Program-made: the position numbers and the translations under genes
The notes under the pieces: model-generated
Database searches by the model: none
What the model saw: only the letters and a program-made list of their open reading frames with translations
Told to the model about the DNA's origin: nothing
NCBI GenBank assembly: GCA_027858615.1
Contig: JAQICJ010000241.1
Span: forward strand, 1-48,174
From: Deltaproteobacteria bacterium
GTDB taxonomy: Bacteria > Myxococcota_A > Polyangia > HGW-17
Length of the DNA stretch: 48,174 nucleotides
Direction of reading: 5' to 3'
In this document: one piece after another, positions 33,377-40,398 of the stretch
Position numbering within the stretch: position 1 is the first letter of the stretch
Layout of the letters: every line of letters begins with the position of its first letter

Positions 33377-36115
33377 TTATCTGGTTCCAAGCCCGTCAAA
33401 GGTATCCTGTGAAAAAGAAGTCCATTCATCTGCAAAATCAAAGGCATCTGAACCGTTGGGATCGCCGGAGGTTATGCCGGCATTGCGGCGTTCGGTTGTA
33501 TCTTTACCGAAATCAGCACTACTGCCAATTTGACCGATAACATCCATGGTAACTCCATTACAGACCAATTCCACGACGTCATTTCCATTGAAATTGATTT
33601 GATACTCAAGTTGATTGCAATAGGGTGAGAGAGAAGCATTTGCGGAAGAGTTGCAGACAACCCAGAGATCACCGCTGGAAAGACTGGTGCTGTCGAGGGT
33701 AATAACAGTAAATGTAGCATCTCCGTTGGAATATTTATTGATTTCACAATCGGAAAGGTCCAAAACTCCACTGGCGTCATGGATATAAATCTCCAGCGCC
33801 TTGTTGTTGGAAGATCCTTCAACATATTCACTGAAGTAGGCCACCAGGCTGCCACCTTCTGCACAATCGGGATCGGCAGCATCAACCAGGCCGTCACCAT
33901 CGTTGTCAAAACTATCGGAACAATTGCTTTCGTAGCCATACTCACAGGTACCGCCGTCGCCGGCCAGACCATCGCAATCACCATCGAGGCAATCGGTCAG
34001 AGTGTCCGAATCGTTGTCAACTCCATCAGCACAATCGGTTTCAGGTAGAATAATTTCACAGACATCGTTGGCCGATCCGGGAGTACCCATAAGCAGATTG
34101 GTGGCATCATAAACAGTGGTAGCCGCACACCAGTAGGCAGGATCATCATTAAGAATCATAGTTTGGGTAGCATCGGAGGAAAATTGCAGGGAAGCGCCGG
34201 TTGTCATGAAATCCCAGCCGCTCATGGCGTCGTAATTGACATAATCAATAATGACGGGGGTGGCACTTTCGTGATTGCGCATCAGGGTAACTCCGTCACT
34301 GGAATTGCTGAGCATAATAGCAGCATCATATTCGATGACGTATGAGGTTCCGGGAACATTTTCAGATTTGTAACCGAATAAGGCATAGTTTCCTGAACCC
34401 AAACCCATGGATCCCCCGTGAGTCAAGAAGAAACAATGCTGATTATAGGAAGAATCACAAAGAACCAATCCGTTCAATTCCATCATATGGATGGAGGAAT
34501 TATAAATTTCAATCCATTCATATTGACTGTCCGGAGTTCCAATTCCCGGGTCTGCCATAATTTCGGTAATGATGAGATCACCAATGTCCGGTACATTATA
34601 ACTGGTACAATTAGCATCGTAGGCACAAGCGAAATCCTCGCAATCAATTAGACCATTACCGTCATTGTCTGTTGTATCACTGCAATTGGTTTCTTTGATG
34701 CAGGAAGGATTGGCTACTCCCGGAGTTCCGTAATCCGAAGCATTATATCTTTTAACAACATAACACCAGTTGGCACTGTCGTCATTATCAATTGGATTGA
34801 GATAATCGCGATCGAGGGAGAGGGACATTCCGCTCATGTCATGATAATCTATTTCATCATAAGCAACTTCATCAAGTACGGTTCCGTCGACAGTTCTGAT
34901 GCCCAGATTATCACCACCGTTGGAAAGATTTATGGATGAATATTCATAGAGGACTGAAATTCCGCCATTGGTAGCTAGATCAGCATTGACGCTCAAAACT
35001 GCATATTCTCCGGAAGGAATAATCACTGCACTGGAAGCTGTAATCAGATGGGTGGCATCATTGCCGCCGGAAGTCTGGGAATAAATAACCAGGCCCCGCA
35101 GATCGATATCAGCAGCAGAAGTGTTATGCAACTCAAACCATTCTCCGCTGCTGTCGCTAACTTGGTTGGGATCTTTCAATAATTCAGTAATAACCAGATC
35201 TCCGTCACTCAAGCAGGCAATAGTGCAGTCCGAATCATCGCAGTCCACATCGCCATCGCCGTCGTTGTCATAACCATCGGAGCAACTACTCTCGGTCAAT
35301 TCACAAATTTGACCGTCAGGACCAGTTTCGCCGTCACATTCTGCATCAGCACAATCAGTGTCGCCGTCGCTATCATTGTCGCTTCCATCTGTGCAGTCAC
35401 TTTCTCCGACAATACAGGCTGAATCAGCAGCACAATCAGTATCATCACAGTCAACATCGCTGTCACCATCGTTGTCATAACCATCGTTGCAAAGGCTCTC
35501 GGTCAATTCACAAGTCTGACCATCAGGACCGATTTGACCATCACAATCGGCGTCAGCACAATCTATATCGCCGTCACTATCATTGTCGTCGCCATCTGTG
35601 CAGTCTTCAACTGGAGTCATACAGGCTGGATCGTCGACACAATCATCGTCGGCACAATCCACATCGCCATCAAGGTCGTTATCAACTTCGTCTTCACAGT
35701 TGGTTTCGGTTTCTTCTTCACTGCAGGCTGGATCGTCGACACAATCATCGTCGGCACAATCCACATCACCATCACTGTCGTTATCAACTTCGTCTTCACA
35801 GTTGGTTTCGGTGTCTTCTTCACTGCAGTCTGGAGAATCAACACAATTGGCATCATCACAATCAACATCACCGTTGGCATCATTGTCGAAGCCGTCATCA
35901 CAATGACTTTCACTGGATTGGCAAATCTGATCACCGTTAGGTGAACCCACATGACCCCAGCACTGTAAATCAGCACAATCTATCAAGTCATCTCCATCAT
36001 CATCTTCGTTATTGTTGCAGATTTCTTTATTTTCAGATTCTTCAGGTTCACACCCCAAGAATGCCAGAGAAAATAAAAAAGGTATAAGCAAAGCAAAAAT
36101 TGAGTTTTTGAACAT
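33377..36115 (-). CDS. Giant lipoprotein: Asp/Cys metal-binding-type repeats plus lamin-tail domains
   Basis: A 912-residue predicted surface lipoprotein; the signal ends LAFLGCEP. The N-terminal ~290 residues carry about nine acidic repeats of the type C-x-D-x-x-D-N-D-x-D-G-D-x-D-C-x-D-x-D-C, similar to the MopE-type repeat; D/N-x-D-G-D loops suggest calcium binding. Two more occur at ~460 and ~700-760. Between them lie lamin-tail-like beta domains: DLVITELLKDPNQ with GEWFELHNTS (~300-450), DLIITEIMADPG with YEWIEIYNSS (~490-660), and a third, YFSEYVEGSSNNKALEIYI, at the C-terminus. Such modules occur in secreted nucleases and adhesins. No catalytic domain is visible, so an adhesive or matrix role is inferred. 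DNA repeats underlie the acidic part. Confidence 0.8.
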   Translation of the reverse strand: MFKNSIFALLIPFLFSLAFLGCEPEESENKEICNNNEDDDGDDLIDCADLQCWGHVGSPNGDQICQSSESHCDDGFDNDANGDVDCDDANCVDSPDCSEEDTETNCEDEVDNDSDGDVDCADDDCVDDPACSEEETETNCEDEVDNDLDGDVDCADDDCVDDPACMTPVEDCTDGDDNDSDGDIDCADADCDGQIGPDGQTCELTESLCNDGYDNDGDSDVDCDDTDCAADSACIVGESDCTDGSDNDSDGDTDCADAECDGETGPDGQICELTESSCSDGYDNDGDGDVDCDDSDCTIACLSDGDLVITELLKDPNQVSDSSGEWFELHNTSAADIDLRGLVIYSQTSGGNDATHLITASSAVIIPSGEYAVLSVNADLATNGGISVLYEYSSINLSNGGDNLGIRTVDGTVLDEVAYDEIDYHDMSGMSLSLDRDYLNPIDNDDSANWCYVVKRYNASDYGTPGVANPSCIKETNCSDTTDNDGNGLIDCEDFACAYDANCTSYNVPDIGDLIITEIMADPGIGTPDSQYEWIEIYNSSIHMMELNGLVLCDSSYNQHCFFLTHGGSMGLGSGNYALFGYKSENVPGTSYVIEYDAAIMLSNSSDGVTLMRNHESATPVIIDYVNYDAMSGWDFMTTGASLQFSSDATQTMILNDDPAYWCAATTVYDATNLLMGTPGSANDVCEIILPETDCADGVDNDSDTLTDCLDGDCDGLAGDGGTCEYGYESNCSDSFDNDGDGLVDAADPDCAEGGSLVAYFSEYVEGSSNNKALEIYIHDASGVLDLSDCEINKYSNGDATFTVITLDSTSLSSGDLWVVCNSSANASLSPYCNQLEYQINFNGNDVVELVCNGVTMDVIGQIGSSADFGKDTTERRNAGITSGDPNGSDAFDFADEWTSFSQDTFDGLGTR
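35622..35830 (-). repeat. 102-bp tandem repeat inside the giant lipoprotein gene
   Basis: Two nearly identical 102-bp units begin at 35622 and 35724 (each starting CAGGCTGGATCGTCGACACA), coding 34 residues of the acidic Cys/Asp repeat. The near identity at DNA level implies recent duplication. Flanking acidic repeats in 35220-35620 are related but more diverged. Confidence 0.8.
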
Positions 36116-36319
36116 TTTAGTCTCCTGAATAAAATTATGAGTTTAAATTTGGAAACCGATTTTGGATAAATTGCAATTCTTCGTGGAGTCGACAACTTTC
36201 CAAGCTGGTTTTCAAAAATTATTGTAAACTTACAAAGGCCAAGTTTCATCTGAAAAAAATTATAGATGCAAACTTATATACTTTAGCAAGAATAAATTTG
36301 TATTCAACTATTATAACCA

Positions 36320-36346
36320 CCACGTCCCATTCTGGGATGGGAACTA
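36320..36346 (+). repeat. Element fragment I (hairpin end tip)
   Basis: A 27-bp remnant ending CCCATTCTGGGATGGGAACTA. On the minus strand, the TAA stop of the double-rotamase gene is followed immediately and in frame by the TAG of this remnant, then by CCCAT-CCCAGA-ATGGG. The rest of the element is gone. In 36120-36319 nothing else is recognised. Confidence 0.75.
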
Positions 36347-37318
36347 TTAAAACCTTTTAACTACGTGATAACCATATTTACTGGTGATAATGCCACTTTC
36401 CCCAACCTTCAATCTGACTGCCAGACGATGGATTTTGACAAAAGATGACATATTCTGCATGTTTTTCTTGTTTTTATGATCAGGATCATGATCGTGGTGC
36501 CCATCTTTTTTGTCGAGAGGGGAAAAACCATGTTTATGTTTTTTATTGGACGGCAAAGGAACAGAATATTGATTATAAAGAGAATCAAAATTATGATTGT
36601 CCTGTAATTTTTTCAAAATCTGTTTGGCCAGATTAGCCGCTTCCTGTTGAGAACGACTAATTTCGTCAGGAAATTTTTCACCATAATTGACTTTTAAAAA
36701 CCTCCAGGGAATATTAATAACCTTGAAACTGATCTTGCTTTTAGAGGGAGCTCTTTTCAAAATTTCTACACTGTCGGGACTTTTTACTTTGGGGGGATTT
36801 TTGATTCTTTTTATAATCAAATATTCTTTTGAATTTTTTACCACCCCAATTTCACCCGGTTTCAGACGCAAAGCCAATCTTCTCATCACACTGGAACTAT
36901 CTTGCAAAGTCACTCTTTTGATGAAATCATGTTTCCAGGATTTGGGATTATCTGAGTATTTTTCCATCGATTTTTCAAAATCAACCCCATCTTCAACCTG
37001 TTTCAATATTTTTTTTACCAGATTTTCAGTTTCCACAACGGATCTGATTTTGACATCTTTTCGTTTGTCACGATCAATTTTTTGGGCAAACCTGGGAGAT
37101 TTTTTGTTAAAAACCAGCATTATGGTTTTAACATAGGCAATGGAGTTTGCTTTTTCTCTCTGCAAAATTTCTGTTGATACCAGATCATCTGTATCTTTGT
37201 TGATTTTTTTCTCAAGAACAGGTTTGGTAATTTTTTCTTTCTTCTTTTCGGATTTACACGAAAATAAAACCATGTTGAAACTTAGACATAAAGAGACTAG
37301 AACAATTTTTTTTACCAT
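36347..37318 (-). CDS. Lipoprotein with two parvulin-type rotamase domains
   Basis: A 323-residue predicted lipoprotein. The start is the ATG at 37318, with GGAGAAAC just upstream. The signal ends MVLFSCKS. Two PpiC-like regions follow. The first spans ~60-180 and ends LALRLKPGEIGVVKNSKEYLII. The second spans ~200-323 and ends RLAVRLKVGESGIITSKYGYHVVKRF, the classic end of a parvulin domain. In the second, a His/Asp/Lys-rich insert (KDGHHDHDPDHKNKK, ~270-285) replaces the usual loop and may bind metal. The role is likely envelope protein folding. Its start overlaps the end of the beta-barrel gene by 7 bp, so translation is coupled. Confidence 0.78.
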   Translation of the reverse strand: MVKKIVLVSLCLSFNMVLFSCKSEKKKEKITKPVLEKKINKDTDDLVSTEILQREKANSIAYVKTIMLVFNKKSPRFAQKIDRDKRKDVKIRSVVETENLVKKILKQVEDGVDFEKSMEKYSDNPKSWKHDFIKRVTLQDSSSVMRRLALRLKPGEIGVVKNSKEYLIIKRIKNPPKVKSPDSVEILKRAPSKSKISFKVINIPWRFLKVNYGEKFPDEISRSQQEAANLAKQILKKLQDNHNFDSLYNQYSVPLPSNKKHKHGFSPLDKKDGHHDHDPDHKNKKNMQNMSSFVKIHRLAVRLKVGESGIITSKYGYHVVKRF

Positions 37319-37833
37319 GTTTCTCCTAACACCCAGATACATCTGACAGAAACAAAAACCTGAGTATAGAAATTCTGTTCATTAAACTCGCGGTTGAAAT
37401 AATATTGAGAAGTGGATAGAGCAAGCCCTAACTTGATTTTGCGCGAATAGAGATAATCAACAGCTATTCCGGCTTGCACAAACCAGGATGTATCAATTTC
37501 GGTCCAGGCAGTTCCTTTGCCCCCTCCTCCGCCCCCACCAATAAAAACAGAGGGAATATAAGAAAGGAAATCTATAGTATAGATAGCTCGACCAGTCAAA
37601 TAACCAGCAGCAAGCTGTTGATCAGAACTATTGAGTCCCAGCAGGGAAACTCCGGTGGCTATGGAAAAAGAATCATTGAATAGATATCTGTACCTTGCTT
37701 GGAGATTAGCTCCCAGAGGAAAAGAAGTACCACCGGCTGCCAGTACAAACCTGTCTTTTGATTGAGCTGAAGCTTCACTGGCCAAAACCAGTGTTCCCAT
37801 TAGACCCAGAAAAAAAAAGATACTTTTAACCAT
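37312..37833 (-). CDS. Small outer-membrane beta-barrel protein
   Basis: A 173-residue protein starting at the ATG at 37833 (MVKSIFFF); a start four codons earlier is possible. The signal peptide ends ASEASAQS, a type I cleavage site. The mature chain is alternating amphipathic strands ending in aromatics (QARYRYLFNDSFSIATGVSL, GRAIYTIDFL, IKLGLALSTSQYYFN, YTQVFVSVRCIW), typical of an 8-stranded OmpA/OmpW-size barrel. A Gly-rich run (seven Gly, GGGGGGG) lies near 100. It is translationally coupled to the rotamase lipoprotein downstream, which may assist its folding. Confidence 0.68.
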   Translation of the reverse strand: MVKSIFFFLGLMGTLVLASEASAQSKDRFVLAAGGTSFPLGANLQARYRYLFNDSFSIATGVSLLGLNSSDQQLAAGYLTGRAIYTIDFLSYIPSVFIGGGGGGGKGTAWTEIDTSWFVQAGIAVDYLYSRKIKLGLALSTSQYYFNREFNEQNFYTQVFVSVRCIWVLGETW

Positions 37834-37852
37834 AAGTGATAACAAACCTGTA

Positions 37853-37903
37853 AAATTCCCGTTTTAAAAATAAGGTCACCTTCTGCAACTCATAATTCTG
37901 AAG
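37853..37903 (+). repeat. Decayed element fragment P (plain end)
   Basis: ATTCCCGTTTTAAAAATAAG and the following ~30 bp align with the non-hairpin end of the plus-orientation element. It is much decayed. It lies in the 369-bp gap 37834-38202 together with fragment N. Confidence 0.4.
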
Positions 37904-38000
37904 TGGAAACTGATTTACCTGAAAATGCCAATTCAGAAATCTGAAAACCAGGACAAATACTTTGATAGCTCAAAATAAATGATCATGCAATGCAAATTCC

Positions 38001-38050
38001 TCAGTTTAAGAATGGGGGTCATTGGCTGAGGAAGAAGTTGGATTGAGTTG
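38001..38050 (-). repeat. Element fragment N (hairpin end)
   Basis: AAGAATGGGGGTCATTGGCT followed by GAGGAAGAAGTTGGATTGAG matches the hairpin-bearing third of the minus-orientation element; the terminal tip is decayed. In the rest of the gap (38051-38202) I see only AT-rich sequence before the next gene's AGGA site. Confidence 0.6.
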
Positions 38051-38202
38051 AATGTGTTTTATCCTCTTCTGATGAATTTTAAGGTTGCAACTAATTTTTC
38101 CAAGGGATAACAATTATTCAGAAACTGATTCAATGCCAAATCAAACATAATCAACTTCAATCCTCTGAAACTTATCAACATTTCCCACAGGAATCCCATA
38201 TC

Positions 38203-39114
38203 ATGAACAATCCTGGTGACAAGTATCCCGAATTTATTCCTGTAATCAACTACAAAGGCTCCGTAAATTCCTTTATTATTCCTTATCTTCATCTCATCTC
38301 CAAAGGCGCCTTGATTTCCTACCCTTTTCTGGCACAGTTGAAAAACAATGAAAACAATAACAATCAGCACCAAATAAACAAGTTCTGCGAGAAAATCGCT
38401 GTTCCTCTGTGGATAGATTCGGGTTCCTACGGCTATATCAAATATGGTGGTACCATTATTTCAAATGAATATTTTTCAACTCTGGAATTGAATTTCAAAG
38501 ATGAAAAACTAAAGGTGGATCCACGTGATTTACTTGATCTTCAGGAAAAATTTGCCCAATATGCTTTTACTCTGGATTTTCCGGTAATTCCCGAACATTC
38601 AGAAAACACGATGGAAAAACATCTGCGACTATCCATAAAAAATGCTGTTTATGCAGTTCAGAATAAAAGAAAGAAAAATCTTAAACTATATGCTTCTGTT
38701 CCTGTTGTGGACAATCTCAATCTTTTTTCCCAAGAGTTGACAACCCTCACTTCTTTTCCTTTCGACGGAATCGCACTAGGCAGCCTGGTACCGAGAAAGA
38801 AGGATTTTTCCTTTGTTTTGGAAGCAGTAAAAATTGCCAGAAAGATTTTTCCGGATCTTCCCCTTCATCTTTTTGGATTTGGCAAACCCGAAATCATGAG
38901 TCAACTAAAGGTTGACAGTGTTGATTCCAGCACTTATATAAGACTGGCTCTTTCAGGAAAGGATATCCGGGGCAATAAAATAATCAAGCAACCTTCTCAT
39001 CTGGAACAGGCTCATCTCGCTCTGTTGAATCTTGCTTCCCTTACTGATCACAAACTACCTCTGGCCTTAAACACCAGCCTTATCAGGTTTTCACAAAATA
39101 ACAGCAAACTCTGA
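38203..39114 (+). CDS. tRNA-guanine transglycosylase-superfamily protein (divergent)
   Basis: A 303-residue protein with the TIM-barrel signature of the TGT/queuine transglycosylase superfamily: LWIDSGSYGYIKYGG (Asp72 where TGT has DSGGFQ), FPFDGIALGSLVP (TGT-like substrate loop), LPLHLFGFGKPEIM, and VDSVDSSTYIRLA with D241 at the position of the TGT nucleophile Asp. It differs from true TGT: it is shorter, the FDC-x-x-PTR segment is replaced by VDSSTY, and no C-terminal zinc-binding CxCxxC...H is visible. In these respects it looks more like the DpdA group (7-deazaguanine insertion into DNA) or an uncharacterised branch. No other dpd or queuosine genes are in the window. It lies 33 bp before the RlmD-like gene. 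Confidence 0.65.
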   Translation: MNNPGDKYPEFIPVINYKGSVNSFIIPYLHLISKGALISYPFLAQLKNNENNNNQHQINKFCEKIAVPLWIDSGSYGYIKYGGTIISNEYFSTLELNFKDEKLKVDPRDLLDLQEKFAQYAFTLDFPVIPEHSENTMEKHLRLSIKNAVYAVQNKRKKNLKLYASVPVVDNLNLFSQELTTLTSFPFDGIALGSLVPRKKDFSFVLEAVKIARKIFPDLPLHLFGFGKPEIMSQLKVDSVDSSTYIRLALSGKDIRGNKIIKQPSHLEQAHLALLNLASLTDHKLPLALNTSLIRFSQNNSKL

Positions 39115-39147
39115 ATTTTTGTGAAAATTTGGCTAAAAGGAAATAAA

Positions 39148-40398
39148 ATGGAAATAAACAAAACAATTGAATCTCTGGCCGGCAACTCCGGAAACGGAAT
39201 TATCCACCACAACAACCATACTTATTTCGTTCCCGCCACAGTTCCCGGAGATCAGGTTATGTTCGAAGATACTCTGCCTTCCTCAAATAAAAGATGGCAT
39301 GAAACAACGGCAAAATCTCTGGTTGAACCTTCTCCGGAAAGAATAAAATCACCATGTTCTCTTTATCCCGATGATCCTTCCTCAATGAATAATCGTTGTG
39401 GCGGTTGTCCCTGGATGTGTGTTTCCACTAAAATTGAAACCCAATCCAAACTGGAAATTTGGGAGCGGGCATTGAGACAGACTGAATTTGACTGGGAAAA
39501 AACCGGATCTATCATCTCAATTCCCTCGGCTTTGGGTTACAGAACCAGAAATCGTCTCGCTTTTGCCAATAAGAAATGTGGATACCGACAAAGCAGTTCA
39601 AACAGATTGGTTTATCCAGAAAAATGCCCCATATTGAAATACAGCAATAATTTTAAAACCATTAATGAGTTTCTTCCTGCTCAGGGACACGGAGAAATTA
39701 AAGCTGTCTGGAATGAAAAAGGAGAGTTTATTCTTTCTATCCAGGGAAAATGCTCAGAAAACCAATCAGAACTGCAAACTCGCTTTGCTGAACTGGAAAA
39801 CAAAAACCTCCTGGGAATTAAATGGGGCAGATATCAATTCGGTTCTCCCTGGTTGAAACTCTGTGATTCACCGGATCTTCCCCCGCTTTATCTCAATGCT
39901 GACAGTTTTTACCAACCGGGAATAGACGCAAATCTTCAATTATTGAAAGTTCTTGGCAATTATCTGGATAAAATAGCGAAACTCGATTCCATTGTGGAAT
40001 TTCATGCCGGAGCAGGAAATTTTACCAGATTGCTGGCACAAAAAGCCGAAGTAGTTGCTGTTGAATCCCAGGCTCAAGCAGTTGAAGCTTTCAGGAAGAA
40101 TTTTGCCCAGACAGTTAAAGTCATTCAAATCAAAGACAAAAAATTTAAATTCTTCAAAGAAACTGATCTTATTGTTCTGGATCCACCCCGAACCGGGTTG
40201 AGCAAACAGATGATCTCAAAAATAGGTTCTGAAAAAGTAAAAAACCTTATTTTGTTTTCCTGTGATCCCATGGCAGGAAAAAGGGATCTGGACCGGTTGT
40301 CAAAACAGTCCTACCAAATCAAAGACATAACCCTGGTTAACACAATGCCCAAGACCCCTCATTTTGAAATTGTTTCCCGATTGGAATTTATTGATTGA
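39148..40398 (+). CDS. RlmD/TrmA-family RNA m5U methyltransferase
   Basis: A 416-residue SAM-dependent methyltransferase forming 5-methyluridine in 23S rRNA or tRNA. The start is the ATG at 39148 behind AAAAGGAAA; the upstream GTG (39121) lacks a site. An N-terminal TRAM-like region is followed by Fe-S ligands C70, C84, C87 and a later Cys in YPEKCPI. The Rossmann domain begins VEFHAGAGNFTRLLAQKA; VLDPPRTGLSKQ and FSCDPMAGKRDL carry the catalytic Cys. NADSFYQPG is the usual QxN-like segment. RlmCD, RlmD and TrmA cannot be separated by eye; the Fe-S cluster favours RlmD. The upstream TGT-like gene suggests an RNA-modification pair. Its 3' end overlaps the convergent GTPase gene by 11 bp. Confidence 0.85.
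   Translation: MEINKTIESLAGNSGNGIIHHNNHTYFVPATVPGDQVMFEDTLPSSNKRWHETTAKSLVEPSPERIKSPCSLYPDDPSSMNNRCGGCPWMCVSTKIETQSKLEIWERALRQTEFDWEKTGSIISIPSALGYRTRNRLAFANKKCGYRQSSSNRLVYPEKCPILKYSNNFKTINEFLPAQGHGEIKAVWNEKGEFILSIQGKCSENQSELQTRFAELENKNLLGIKWGRYQFGSPWLKLCDSPDLPPLYLNADSFYQPGIDANLQLLKVLGNYLDKIAKLDSIVEFHAGAGNFTRLLAQKAEVVAVESQAQAVEAFRKNFAQTVKVIQIKDKKFKFFKETDLIVLDPPRTGLSKQMISKIGSEKVKNLILFSCDPMAGKRDLDRLSKQSYQIKDITLVNTMPKTPHFEIVSRLEFID

Noticed and set aside
35534-35944. Hydrophobic plus-strand reading frame opposite the giant lipoprotein
   Set aside because: It is the antisense reading of the Asp/Cys repeat, giving a repetitive Thr/Ile/Val string; not a gene.
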